This document shows positions 11,223 to 21,779 of a stretch of 64,000 nucleotides of DNA, piece after piece. Every line of letters starts with the position of its first letter. Position 1 is the first letter of the stretch. Source of the DNA: Ustulina deusta (lineage: Eukaryota > Ascomycota > Sordariomycetes > Xylariales > Xylariaceae); assembly GCA_023159155.1 (NCBI GenBank), contig JAJNNX010000032.1, positions 520,386-584,385 on the forward strand, written 5' to 3'. The position numbers and the translations under genes were made by a program. Under the pieces are notes generated by a model, which saw nothing but the letters and a program-made list of their open reading frames with translations, did not search any database and had not been told where the DNA came from.

Positions 11223-12700
11223 GATACCCATAGAATAATAAAAATTGTAATATCGCGTTTTCGTCATGGCTCGCTCTAATTCCCTTTTGCTTGAGACAGA
11301 GAAATGTATTGCAAATTCACTAGTAACACAGAATCCACCCGGCGTGCCACAACTCTCCCCAACTTCATAACATAGGTATGAGAGGTTACCCCACGCAGCA
11401 CACAGAGTTATGCTATCATCATGATGTTTGTTAATTCTCGAGGATAACGTCACCTATACTTGTAGCAAGGTAGGTGACAGCCCTACCTGTACATGAGTAA
11501 TGGGAAACACAAGTAAGCTACCGTGGTCGACTATATACCAGCAGCTCTTATATCTAGCTTCCCCGTAGATCTTTTTACATTTATGGGGGTATCCGACAAG
11601 CCCATTCATGCTCACACCTCGGGTTTCCGGGTTTCTATGTATTCCTGAGAAGGATGGAAACGCAGTTCTTCTCCCAGCATCCAGACTATACGCAAACAGC
11701 GAATAGATAATACAAGGGATACTAGATGTACCTCTTAGGAGTCGGCTGACTCACCGCCAAGCAAACACCATCATGTCTACATCTTCTTTGGAATGCTCGT
11801 CATACCGACATGGCGGCATAGTGTGATAGACACGGCGATCCTTGGATTCGATCTCTTAATCTAACATATTTGCTAGCAAAGTCAATTCCTCCTGCGCAGC
11901 GACCTCGGTGACGCAAAGATCTGCGTGTAAGCAACGGCGACGATTAATTTGTCTCCATTCCTATCTCCGCAGGCGATGTATATCGTGACCGAGAATAAAA
12001 AATCGCGCACGACATATTAGGGGGCAAAAACACCGACATGCTGACAATGCCGAGTCATCGTGAAGAGCGCCCCATGGCCGTGAACAAAACTTATGGCCGG
12101 ATACGGAGTTGGATTATCGGGGAAAGAGACAAACGACAAACAATGCCATTGCACGAGAGTTCGAAACTCTCGTATTAGGCGGCTCTCTGCCTAATGATAC
12201 AACCCTTTCTTAACTCCTGTCCATGGGTCCTCAGGGAAAGCGGTGTCACAGGTGACACTGGTGACGTTGGTAATATTACCCAGAGTCTCTCACGTAATTT
12301 CGCGTGTCACTGTTTTGAGGTAAATTTGACGAAGTGGCTCCCGCAACATCCTTATAACTAGGAGTAGAAAGTTTCTTGAAGTTTGGGTACTGGGCGCCGG
12401 GAATCCCAACATGAGCCCACAAACGCAAGGACGTTCAAATTTCAGAGTCCACGAGAGGAACCTTCTCAAAAGCCGTCCTACCTATCGACGGAGGTGCTAT
12501 AATCTGCTTGTATAAGTATGCCCATTTTTCGGTGTCATCTCACCGTAGCAGGATGCAATTCGGATTTCCATCTTTTTTCAAGAGCATACATATGTCGTCA
12601 AGCTACTTTTTTTGTTTCTCCGACATCCCATCGTTAACTTAGCTGATACAAGGACCCAGCCGCGAAAAGAAACCACACGCATCTGCCTCATACCAACGCA
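11223..12700. other. Intergenic, no supported gene
   Basis: No domain-bearing frame is visible on either strand. The sequence is of mixed composition without clear repeats. Confidence 0.55.
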
Positions 12701-12982
12701 ATGTCTGCTGCCACGCGTATAAGTCTCAGGCTCTACGAGCTGAGAGCGAAATCGGAAAAGGGGGAGCAGAAGAAGAAGAAGAAGAAGAAGAAGAAGGCGG
12801 GGGATGAGAAGATTAGTGACGAGAAGGACAACGAGTGGGAGCAGAAGCAGGAGCAGTATGAGGATACTAGGGATGAGGAGGACTCGGAATGGGAGCCGGA
12901 GCGGAACGAAACCAAGACTAAGAGGAAGGGTAAAGGTAAGAGGAAGAGTAAGGATAAGGGAAAGGAAAAGAAACACGCATGA
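12701..12982 (+). CDS. Possible small Lys/Glu-rich protein, 93 aa (low confidence)
   Basis: An ATG at 12701 opens a 93-codon frame, MSAATRISLRLYELRAKSEKG, followed by a run of nine lysines and then alternating acidic and basic residues (DEEDSEWEPERNE, KGKGKRKSKDKGKEKK). The underlying DNA is a long purine-rich strand, with a GAA microsatellite at 12769-12796. All purine-rich frames are free of stops here, so openness alone is weak evidence. The first 20 residues are less biased and could be genuine. If real, it would be a highly charged, probably disordered nuclear-type protein; no family is recognised. Confidence 0.25.
   Translation: MSAATRISLRLYELRAKSEKGEQKKKKKKKKKAGDEKISDEKDNEWEQKQEQYEDTRDEEDSEWEPERNETKTKRKGKGKRKSKDKGKEKKHA
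12769..12796. repeat. GAA trinucleotide microsatellite
   Basis: About nine GAA units in a row lie within a purine-rich stretch from 12755 to 12975. Confidence 0.9.
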
Positions 12983-14367
12983 AGATTGGCGAGCACGACG
13001 ATGTCGATATCTTTGGATATCTGTTGGCTATGCCTTGGGGCCAGTCGCACGGATGGCTAGAGCTAGTCGTTTAGATCTGGGAAGGGGAAGGGGCGAAGTT
13101 TCGTCTGGGTTATTTCTGTTATATGTTGAAGAGAAGAGATAACAGACCTAGGTTAGGGTCTTTAGCGCACCACAGCCGCAGATCTATCGGTGGGCTATGG
13201 TAGCGGTGGCGAAGTTGGATACTACAGACGCGGTCACCACAACATCACACCTATAACGACAGATGATCAATACAAGACATTCACTTCTACTTGCATGCCA
13301 TCACTTATATCCAACAATTAAGAGTCTTATCGTCACCTCAAACTATCGATTGAATAGCTACCAGCCTGAATGAGTGATCAGTATGGAAAAACCGACTAAC
13401 ACTACCAACAGAAAGGCACTTCATGTGCCGAGATTTAGCGTTGCTAGTGTCGCTAAGAGTTAGGTACTAGTCTGGCTATTAAGGATGACAGCTGGATTGC
13501 CTGTGGTTACCTTCGCTGTCATTTTCACGGTCCCAGGAAGTCGCTCAAGTCATGCTGTTCTGTGGTGCATACTGAAATCTGTTTTAGAATAAAACGGCCT
13601 AATTTTTAGTTATTACAGTATAATTATGGTAATACCCGGCCGTCGTGTAATGGAAATTATGTAATTGCAAAAGCGGGTCCAGCTCAGGACCGGGGTCGAA
13701 CTGACGACCTTAGTGCAGGTACGTACCCTTTGAGTCAGGTGACCTTAAGTCACATGACCTTGCATGGTCCTCGGCTATGTGGACTCCGCCGACAGGCTGC
13801 CGTAGATCCTCTCTTCCTTTCAATATCATGATCTTCTTTCGCACCCATACATCTTCATTATCACTCAGGTGCGATTCTGTTCCAAATGTAAGCAAGATAA
13901 TGTCAACAGTTACGGAATCAACAACACTGACAACTTAGAATGACGAGTCATGATGTTGTATATTGTTGTTCTAGATGTGTCACTCTTGCCAGGTACTGAC
14001 GTTCTATGCCTACAGCCCTGACATCCAACATATTCTTTCGGAATCCGCTTGGTTACCCAAACACATGGCCGACAATTCAAGGTGCATTCAGGGCGCCATA
14101 TCTCTCCTCGATCTAGCAATTACCGACTTACACCAATATCGTCTCCTCCTACCAAGAGGCTATGAGCAGCCGCCCCATAAAGTGCTAACAGTACTATATC
14201 TTGAAAACATACCGAAGTAGGGCGCCGCGGATTAATATCCGGGCCGCGCCAGGAGGTTAACCAGCTACCTACCAACTGGGCATCACCACGGATGAGACAA
14301 TCAAGCAGGCAGCCAACAAACAGGATCGCTAAATTTAACCCCAATACATAAATGACACAAATCGTCG
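12983..14367. other. Intergenic, upstream of the F-box gene
   Basis: A short frame at 13975-14220 (+) and a tRNA-like B-box match near 13700 (-) were examined and not accepted as genes. Nothing else is visible. Confidence 0.5.
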
Positions 14368-15411
14368 ATGGCAAAAATGAGCAGCGCAGACATTGTTGCG
14401 GACGTTGAGATGCATGCCAATGCAATTCTACAAGTGTGTTCGTATCATCGACGAGACTTTGATCTTGTCGTGATCCGTTCGCGCCCACACGAAATGCAGA
14501 GAGTTCAGGCGTCTCTTCAGTCGGCCTTTAAGACGTTACCGACCGCCAATATGAGGATCTTGGATTGTCTACCACTGGAACTTATGACATTAGTCCTCCA
14601 CAATCTCGACCTTCGTTCTTTTTTTTCCTTCCGTCAAGTGAACCGGCAATCTCGCATTATATCAACTGGCCTATGGGAATATAAACTCGTCTCCCAGCAT
14701 GGATTAGAGGGCTTGCGAGGTCTATTACGCGCCCAGCTCGCTCCTTACTTCACTATAAGCGACCTTTACCGGTCTCTTACCACTGATAAATGCTCGACCT
14801 GTGGCGCTTTTGGAGGGCACTTGTTCCTCTTCACTGCCGAGAGATGCTGTTTTGATTGCCTCTTATCTTCGCCCCACTATCGTGTCCTCGCTTTATCTAC
14901 TTTCGCTAAACTCGCACGTCTATCTTTAAGTCAAGTCAATCGTTTATTAGGGATAAAGTTGCGGACCGTGCCTGGCATTTATAATATGCTAGAAAGACTA
15001 GTAAAAAGGCCAACGTATTTAGTATTTGAAAAAAAAGCCACACAGATACTGCTTACTACTAAAGCTATTGGAGAAAGTGCGGTTTACAACTTAGGAAGCC
15101 GTAAGGAGCAAGAAAACCAACGCTTTATGACAGCTACGGCATATCCATACTATAGCTTGGAGGATGCTAAACTGGAGCGTGGTGTCAGCTGTAAAGGCTG
15201 CCAAATTCGTCATCAACTCCTATACGATGTTATCATCACTCAAGATCGGGTTTTTTCGACACGCGGCTTCTTGTCTCATTTCTCACATTGTGTAGAAGCA
15301 CAAAATCTTTGGACCGAGAGCGAAAAGGGTACACGACGTATCAACGAGCCGCAGATTACTCGCGGCTGTGGCTATTTCAAAAAGCTGGGTTCTGATGGGC
15401 GGCCTGCATAA
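14368..15411 (+). CDS. F-box domain protein with a Cys-rich segment, 347 aa
   Basis: This is a single exon from the ATG at 14368; an in-frame ATG at 14377 is an alternative. An F-box lies at about residues 64-105, beginning ILDCLPLELMTLVLHNLDL and continuing SFRQVNRQSRIIS, with the expected Leu-Pro and hydrophobic spacing. F-box proteins bind Skp1 and bring substrates to SCF ubiquitin ligases. A possible metal-binding cluster follows (C142, C145, C160, C161, C164), in the pattern CSTCGAF..ERCCFDC. A second Cys pair occurs as GVSCKGCQIRH. This F-box plus Cys-rich architecture is common among lineage-specific Pezizomycotina F-box proteins. The substrate cannot be guessed. The gene stands between two repeat-bearing regions. 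Confidence 0.8.
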   Translation: MAKMSSADIVADVEMHANAILQVCSYHRRDFDLVVIRSRPHEMQRVQASLQSAFKTLPTANMRILDCLPLELMTLVLHNLDLRSFFSFRQVNRQSRIISTGLWEYKLVSQHGLEGLRGLLRAQLAPYFTISDLYRSLTTDKCSTCGAFGGHLFLFTAERCCFDCLLSSPHYRVLALSTFAKLARLSLSQVNRLLGIKLRTVPGIYNMLERLVKRPTYLVFEKKATQILLTTKAIGESAVYNLGSRKEQENQRFMTATAYPYYSLEDAKLERGVSCKGCQIRHQLLYDVIITQDRVFSTRGFLSHFSHCVEAQNLWTESEKGTRRINEPQITRGCGYFKKLGSDGRPA

Positions 15412-16119
15412 CATCTTGCAACGAGCTCTCCTTAGGCTCCCCCTAGTGAACAAATAGTAATATTTCTCACTACCTAGTAGCCGACTTTATTTATCCTCAA
15501 TGCTCGATTGGTATAATGCATCCTCAGGTTGTTGCACTTGCTGGATGTAATGGCAGCCAGGCTCGCGGACGCCTTCGCCTTGCTCCGCCACAAATACTAG
15601 CCATATCAAACCACAGGTATCTGAAGTCTTCAATGCACTAAGACCATACAGAACCATTCAACTCTTTTCTTCTTCAGCTTAGAATCTTCGTCTATAGCGC
15701 CAATAAACCATCTCTCATGCCGCTTACATTCTGGCCGTGACACTATTCTAAGCTCTCCATTTCGTCGCTGTGCCGAGCGATCAATAAATAAGGCATAACC
15801 ATCCATTTACGTCGATGCGACCGACGAAAATAAAGCACGACTCGGACCAGACCAGACCTTGGATCGGCATCAGTCTATGTGCCCCCAAGAAAAACCTATC
15901 CGCCAGCTAGCCGACAATCAGACCGGCTTAGATCGACGCCCGCGGAAAACCGACCTGGTACAGCAGAAGACCACGTGCCTCTCGAAGAACAAGACCAGAC
16001 GGCAGAGGCTCCCCTAGAGTCCTCGAAAAAATAGAGGAAGACCCAGACTAAGACTTAGACGACAGAGAGTCATAGGTGACAACAGCAACGATGGCCGAGA
16101 TGAGCTCGAAAGGCTTAGG
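15412..16119. other. Non-coding, leading into transposon debris
   Basis: No supported gene. The last 300 bases are rich in GACC/AGAC-type sequence with stops in all frames. They may be the decayed leader of the retroelement whose gag relic follows. Confidence 0.4.
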
Positions 16120-16883
16120 ATGGAATTGGCTCAAGTCAGGAGCCTCTTGAACAACCGAAACCCGCGTGAAGAGACTGCGCTGGAGGAAGACCGCTTCCAA
16201 CGGGAAGCCATGGTTGAAAGTGCTTTCGGAGGGAACGCATTCAAAGCCACAGGTATGGCAGTATGGGATGCGTTCAAGAAGTTCGAAGGACGTGACGGGC
16301 CCAACCCATGTATAGTGATAAAGCTAAAGCCCGAGCCGAGAACCCGACCAAGTTCGACGGCAATGAGAAGACCTTCGACAGCTTCATCCAAGGACTGTCA
16401 GACAAGTTCGAAGAAGACGTGGCTATCTTCCGAACTGAAAAGAGCCGCATGATGTACCTGATGAGGCTCCTGGAAGGCGGTGCAGCGCGCTCGATTGAGA
16501 CACGCTACATGTCAAAAACGCGTCCATTCTCGTGCCTCGCGGAAATGATTCAAGTGCTTGAGGCCCTGTACCATGATCCCAACCAAGCCTCTGCTGTTCG
16601 TGATGAGCTCAGCCGACTGAAGTTCCGACCTGGCAAAGACAAGCCTATTCACCAGTTCATCGCGGAGTTCAGCTCACTAGCCCAGAAAGCCAAGATCCCA
16701 GAAAAGGATTGGAAGCAGACTCTGTGGGAGCACATCCCGTCGACGCTAGACACTCACTTACTGCGAGCGCACTGGTTTTGGTCGAGAGGTTTTGGTCGAG
16801 AGGTTTTGGCTCGTAGTGCTTGCCGAAGGTCTTACCGCCAAATAGACCTTGCTGTCAGTAGCTGCGAAGATCGCTGTGCTTAA
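16120..16883 (+). mobile_element. Decayed LTR-retrotransposon gag fragment
   Basis: Two overlapping frames together read like one Gag protein. The first (16120 to about 16310) contains a Glu/Arg-rich helical part ending in a VWDAFKKFEGRDGPNP stretch. The second (16308-16883) continues with an AENPTKFDGNEKTF segment, FSCLAEMIQVLEALYHDPN and FRPGKDKPIHQFIAEFSSLA, the usual capsid-like retrotransposon Gag pattern. The change of frame near 16310 indicates an indel. Similarity ends near 16765, where the 14-base unit GGTTTTGGTCGAGA recurs in tandem. No protease, reverse transcriptase or integrase follows, so the copy is dead and truncated. The strong bias expected of heavy RIP is absent. Confidence 0.7.
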
Positions 16884-17583
16884 ATTAGCAATTGAAAGAT
16901 CAACGATCTCCTTGGCTAGAGCTTTTTGCCCTTAGAGAGGGCCCTTGTCGGAGATAATAAGGAAGCTATCTAGCATCTCTACAAACTTGGCAAGTCTCCC
17001 TTCTATTTCCCACTTCTTGGCATGCGCTGTTAGTGCACTGCTAGAGGGCTAGAGGAATTAGTGACCGTTTTTGCGCATTTGCCTATCTGCGCACTAACAA
17101 CCCAGACATGCCGCCTTCAACACCACCCGGCTTTCCACCGTGATGGCGTTGCGTTAAGGCAACCTACCCAAGGGGGATAATGCATTGGCCGCGTCTGTAC
17201 GGCAAAACAGACAACGTCACCGACGACTTCGATAAGCATCCGTTCCCAGCACCAATCCCCCATACACGGATCGACTCCGCCTTATCGAGTCAGTGATGGA
17301 CGATGGAATTACTGGGAGAGTTCGCCATCGTCCATCGCAAACACCAAGTCGGTGCATATACGTCGATCGAAGTTGCCAGGCTCCAGAAGTCCTGACATTC
17401 GATACTATATGGACACTCTGCGGCTTACGAAGACGACGACGGGCATCGTATAGGCCTGCATGTGAGCGGCTTTGAATGTAGATAAGACACAGATTCCTCC
17501 ACAACCCTGCGATGTATCGCTCTAGGAGGCGTGGTTTGCCCTAATGAGGGACGGTCCCCACGTTCAATATCAATCAAATCAAA
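16884..17583. other. Unassigned transposon-adjacent sequence
   Basis: No frame with a recognisable domain. It lies between the gag relic and a broken reading frame, and probably belongs to the same debris field. Confidence 0.35.
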
Positions 17584-18009
17584 TCAATCAGCTTCTACAA
17601 ACTTGGAAACCACCTGCTTAATATTTTCTGGTTTCCGTAGCATGTCATCGAGCTGGGGTCCGAGTGTCTCGCGAGCGATCCGCTTATATAGTCGCGGAGC
17701 TTATTTTCCTTTGAGGTCGAGGAGCGAGTAAGCGTTCTTATGCCTTTTCCTGGCTCGTTGATTATCGAACGTAATGGGGGATGAGAGACCTTGCTCCCGC
17801 GTGTGCGGTATGTCCTTTTCGTTAAGCTGGTTCCGCGTCAGCGTAATAACATCGCCCGTCATCATAGTGGGCACCCAAAAGTGCCAGCCGTAATCGCCAA
17901 GCTTGGTATTTAGGTCGGAAAACGCGGATGTTAAGGTTTTTAGTGGATCGCACACGTTGGCACTAACAGTACCTTGCGCACGGATGAAAATTGAAGGAAA
18001 GGTGGCTAC
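17584..18009 (-). pseudogene. Broken reading frame of unknown function
   Basis: On the minus strand, one frame is open from about 18009 to a TAA at 17701-17703, then continues in the same frame to a TGA at 17584-17586. Both parts look protein-like: GDYGWHFWVPTMMTGDVITL before the stop, and LYKRIARETLGPQLDDML after it. One internal stop in otherwise coding-like sequence suggests a decayed gene. No family is recognised. It overlaps by a few bases, in the divergent direction, a short ParA-like frame on the plus strand. Confidence 0.3.
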
Positions 18010-18151
18010 TGTTTACGGACTCAAGCAGCAGGTTGGTAAAACCAGCCTTACTGTCACAATCCCAATGCTGGCTCTCAATATTGACTTATTGTTACTGCAC
18101 AAGGGGAAAAGAGATTTCTCCTTGTCCTCTGGGCTCCAAGCTAATGCATAG
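17984..18151 (+). pseudogene. Short relic resembling the N-terminus of a ParA/MinD-type ATPase
   Basis: The ATG at 17984 opens a 55-codon frame, MKIEGKVATVYGLKQQVGKT followed by SLTVTIPMLALNIDLLLL. Its layout matches the start of ParA-type ATPases: a beta strand, a deviant Walker A box (normally KGGxGKT, here KQQVGKTS), a helix, then a hydrophobic strand. The two glycines of the box are replaced by glutamines and the frame ends before Walker B, so it could not be functional as read. It stops 60 bases before a solo LTR. Chance resemblance is possible for such a short match. Confidence 0.25.
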
Positions 18152-18210
18152 CGTTACTGGCATCCGAAGATATTCCGTACTAGCAAACCGTGACACTTAC
18201 CCGCTCTGAT

Positions 18211-18540
18211 TGTCAGGTGTATATTGTAGGCAGGTACGGCCTAGGGTATGTATATATAGAGTACCTAGTTACAGTGCTAGGACACTAGGTCCCCTCCATC
18301 ACCTCTAGAACTTCAATACAACACAAAGACCATTCTTGCTACATATATGCTCCAGAGTGAAGCGGACCGCTAGTAGGTCGCAGGTAGGACGCAGGTAGAT
18401 CGGGGGTATAGACCCTAGGGGTAAGAGCTCAATGGTATTGATTCCTGTCCCGGGGAGAGTTCTCCCCTTATATAGACACAAGTCTAAAGAATCTAGCCCG
18501 AAGGGCACTAGCTAACCTCCTGCGACCCTTGAACCTGACA
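18211..18540 (-). mobile_element. Solo LTR, 330 bp, of an LTR retrotransposon
   Basis: The segment starts TGTCAGGT and ends ACCTGACA, a perfect 8-base terminal inverted repeat of the TG..CA type. The flanking five bases are CTGAT on the left and CTCAT on the right, a target-site duplication with one mismatch. On the minus strand, TATATAAGG sits about 60 bases from the start, as expected for an LTR promoter, so the element's sense is probably minus. No internal retroelement coding joins it, which points to deletion by recombination between LTRs. Its relation to the gag relic 1.3 kb away is unknown. Confidence 0.75.
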
Positions 18541-18728
18541 CTCATGCCTTAGAAACTCAGATACGGGTCAGGTATATAAGTAAACAATCATGCCATTCGA
18601 AAGTACCTGTTAGTTTGCTTCTACCTAAGATCATCGCATATCCTTACTACCTCTGTCCTCCATACATAAAAAGTCCGACTTGAAGTGCAAAAGATGTTTC
18701 GAAAGCGTTGCTGACTCATGAACGCTCC

Positions 18729-19322
18729 CTACTCCTCTGGGTCCGAAAAGTACTTCTTCGCAGCTGTCGGATAAACCAGGTGCCCCGCGCAATAGTTGGT
18801 CGAAATCTTTTCCACCTTCTTCTGGATAGGCCTGCATTTTATATTCATGTTCGAATCCTTTGCTTCCTGACACTGCACAAACTCCGACACCTTAACGCAT
18901 TCGCATAGGTATTTGATCATTATATTTTTGCACATGGTGGATGGTCTGCTCTGAATACTATCAGCCATCATGGCCGAACAGGTATTATAAGGAACACTTA
19001 CAGTGACTCGAGGAGAAATCTCTAGATAGAAACAGAACGATGTTGGGAGTAATCTCGCAACGCGATCTGGACCTTGTGAGATTTCGGCCTGAGAATGAGC
19101 ACATTTAACAGGAACACTCACTCGGATTATCATGAAATGGGGTCTTGGATCTGAACGCAAGTGTGATGCTTCTTTTTTTGAACAACAACGATTGAAGAGG
19201 GAGGAGTTTTGGCATTTATAGACGAACAGAACTTGCTTCGGTAGCCCGTCTCCTACCTGAAGCCTTACTCTTTCAAGAAGTTCCAAGGCAGATTCCAAGG
19301 TTGACCAAAACTCGCAGTGCAT
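18729..19322 (-). CDS. Possible Cys-rich hypothetical protein (uncertain model)
   Basis: A frame of 197 codons starts at the ATG at 19322. The C-terminal part looks most genuine: MCKNIMIKYLCECVKVSEF, then QCQEAKDSN, IKCRP, and NYCAGHLVYP near the end. The Cys spacing recalls small fungal Cys/His proteins of unknown function. A 51-base in-frame intron with GTAAGT and TATTCAG ends fits inside the frame near 19003-18953, and a GTGAGT site occurs near 19133, so the true model may be spliced or shorter. No signal peptide. It lies between the solo LTR and the kinase-like gene. Confidence 0.4.
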   Translation of the reverse strand: MHCEFWSTLESALELLERVRLQVGDGLPKQVLFVYKCQNSSLFNRCCSKKEASHLRSDPRPHFMIIRVSVPVKCAHSQAEISQGPDRVARLLPTSFCFYLEISPRVTVSVPYNTCSAMMADSIQSRPSTMCKNIMIKYLCECVKVSEFVQCQEAKDSNMNIKCRPIQKKVEKISTNYCAGHLVYPTAAKKYFSDPEE

Positions 19323-19870
19323 CGCATCAGATAGCCCGCCAGAAGGCCAGAAAAGGGGCCGGCGCTTGGCCGAGCAAATATCATCGCTGGTTGTTGGGCG
19401 GGTGCAGAGAATAGTCTTCCAAAAGTCAATGAGTCGAAGTCGAGGCTATAACGTTGGTAGTTGGTCGTACCAACTGTGTCTGCTGCGCCCTGGACAGTGT
19501 CCTCTCATTGGACCATCTAGCCGCTTGTGTGGAATGCTAAGTACGTAATCAAGCTAGCCAACAGCGACTAGCAAACTGTAACCAACAGAAGTAACCTCAA
19601 TCGTAACTAGCAACTGCAACTGCAACCAACGATTCATTTCGCCGCATAGGCCTTGGATTCTATCGGGCTGTGCTTCCCTGCCTCGGTTGCGATGGCAAGG
19701 CGTATTTGAGTGCTTGGCTTATTATATGGATCTTCCATTTTACTAACCCCACGATTGCCCTATTTTGCAGGCTCTCTTTCGTCTTTACTCACCATCTTCG
19801 ACTTTACTCACCTTTCTGAAACTTTACTCGCCCTCTTTTCATCGTCCCATCATTAAAGATACCGTCAACT
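19323..19870. other. Intergenic between divergent genes
   Basis: Non-coding. It includes a loose AACTGCAACTGCAACC repeat near 19610-19630 and a pyrimidine-rich leader (19780-19860) just before the kinase-like gene, as is common for fungal promoters. Confidence 0.45.
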
Positions 19871-20704
19871 ATGGAGCTTCCTCGGCTAATATCTATGGAG
19901 GTTTCCAGGAACGGCAGATGCGACTGTTACTATCGCATCCTCGCCAACCGAAGCGTCAGATATATCACCATTAAGGCCGGCGCCCTTAACGCTGAGGCGT
20001 TGGACGATATGCCCCTTGATTTCCAGAGTATTCTCCCTGCCCTCCCCTACGACGAATACACGTGGAATTCAGCGTGTATCACTCGTGATCCCTCGTCCGG
20101 TCAACTAGAAGCGACGTTATCGTTAGCCGAGTTACCTGGCGTGGAAACAATATGGCATCCACGTATAATCGACTCTCTTGATATCGAACGCACCAAGCGC
20201 CTTACTCTGCTGGCGCAAGAATGCAAATACAAAACAGAATCCTCGCCAAAAGGAGCGGTTGCTAAGATGGCGCGCTTCTATTGGGAGGTCCAATACATGG
20301 AGGCCGAGACTCGTATGTACCAGGTCCTTGAGGGCCAAGGCATCGCTCCCGAATTCCTCGGGCATGTCCATGAGGCCGGCAGGGTCATCGGGTTCCTCCT
20401 GGAGAAAGTCGTGGACGGGCGGAATGCCGAGTCATCCGATCTGGAGGTCTGTAAGGCGACTTTACGCCGTTTTCACGCGCTGGGATTCGTGCACGGGGAC
20501 TGCAACAAATACAACTTCATTATACGCCCGGCCGGCCGGGCTGTTCTTATTGATTTCGACCACTCCAAGCCTTGCACCGACCCCGCCCTGATGGAGGCGG
20601 AGATCGCGAGCTTGGAGGGGCAGTTGGCTGAGATGACAGGTCGTGGTGGTGGGCTCATGCCTTTCGGCGAGGGAGACAGCGATGGAGAGGAACCTGGTAT
20701 GTAA
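19871..20704 (+). CDS. Protein kinase-like (lipopolysaccharide-kinase/RIO-like fold) protein, 277 aa
   Basis: Single exon from the ATG at 19871. The C-terminal lobe carries kinase-like signatures: HGDCNKYNF at residues 208-216, in place of HxDxxxxN, and VLIDFDHS with D228-F229-D230 in the DFG position. A candidate ATP-binding Lys is K132 (AVAKMARFYW), with an acidic helix (YMEAETRMYQVL) after it. The N-terminal 100 residues form a fungal-specific beta-rich region. Fungal proteins of this kind are often mislabelled alpha-galactosidase A, but the sequence supports a small-molecule or protein kinase fold. The tail is Gly/Asp/Glu-rich. The substrate is unknown. Confidence 0.7.
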   Translation: MELPRLISMEVSRNGRCDCYYRILANRSVRYITIKAGALNAEALDDMPLDFQSILPALPYDEYTWNSACITRDPSSGQLEATLSLAELPGVETIWHPRIIDSLDIERTKRLTLLAQECKYKTESSPKGAVAKMARFYWEVQYMEAETRMYQVLEGQGIAPEFLGHVHEAGRVIGFLLEKVVDGRNAESSDLEVCKATLRRFHALGFVHGDCNKYNFIIRPAGRAVLIDFDHSKPCTDPALMEAEIASLEGQLAEMTGRGGGLMPFGEGDSDGEEPGM

Positions 20705-21779
20705 GCAGTAGTACAATTATAATCTAGTCACTCATTATCTCGACAGTTACTCAACCAAGCCTAAGACTAACTCTTTAGAACTCTTAAGGAAAACATTCTA
20801 TTATAATACCAGAGCTACTTAATAGCTTAGAGCATCACGCGATTACTGTTGGAATGGCATACAGATACTTCGTATTTTAGCTATGAAGTGATAACTGGAA
20901 CATTGCTCTTAGCTAAAGTGCTAATAAGACATTGGCGGTGATCGCCACTATCCCTTGCATGCGGAACTTGCCTGTATGCCCCGTGTATAATAGCATGCCC
21001 GTTTCTTCTTTCTCTCTCGTTCTTGTTAAACAGACATGAATGATTTTTAATGAAATAAAACTTCATTGTTACGGTACTGTAAACACTAATCAACAATTAC
21101 TCTCTTGTCTACTTGGTTACATTATCGAATTGAGCCTTTAGGTTTAGGAGGTAACTGTCTACCTTACAAAGCTAGGTCGTAATCGTAAACACATAGTAGA
21201 ACAATATTGGCTTCATTTACAAACAGGAACGCCTTCCTCGAGAGTTGCTTGGTAGGTCCGTTCTTTACAGTTTGGAATTTTTCAGATGAACTTTTGTAAA
21301 AAAGGGGCCTGGCACCGGCTAAAAGCGGCGTGGCTTAGCTTAGCATCTTAGATAGTTTAGTTCAATTGGAAGTTACATCGTGGTAAAACGCCAGGCTACA
21401 TTCAGGGTTGCTGTAACAATTCCGTTTTTGCTGCCATCTGTGGCTAGGCAGGGCCCTTCCTCCTATTGGCTTGCTGATCTGGGGGAGGTGACCTACCTCG
21501 GCTTGTATTAGGTACTGTACACAGGTCGGCCGTGTGCACCCTGCCCCACGGTTGCCTCGCCGCCTTGCATACATAGTATAGTACCACCACGATCTGCAAC
21601 CAGTACGAAACCTGGACTACGGACCAGAACGATACTCGGACTAGGCCCAGGTCACAGACTAGTACAATATTCGAACCAGTACAGTTGTGGATCCCGTATT
21701 ACCAGTCCAACCACAAAGGAACGAGGGCGCTATAGGAAGTATGTGTACGCGAGGAAGGTGGGTGTTAATAAGGCTTCTA
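20705..21779. other. Intergenic, AT-leaning, no gene
   Basis: No supported coding. From about 21590, short repeated ACCAGTACRA-type phrases lead into the LINE relic. Confidence 0.4.

Noticed and set aside
13690..13770. tRNA-like B box (GTTCGACCC) on the minus strand
   Set aside because: No matching acceptor stem and a poorly paired T-arm and anticodon arm; at best a decayed tRNA-derived sequence.
13975..14220. 81-codon frame on the plus strand upstream of the F-box gene
   Set aside because: No domain, no clear splicing into the neighbour, and length compatible with chance.
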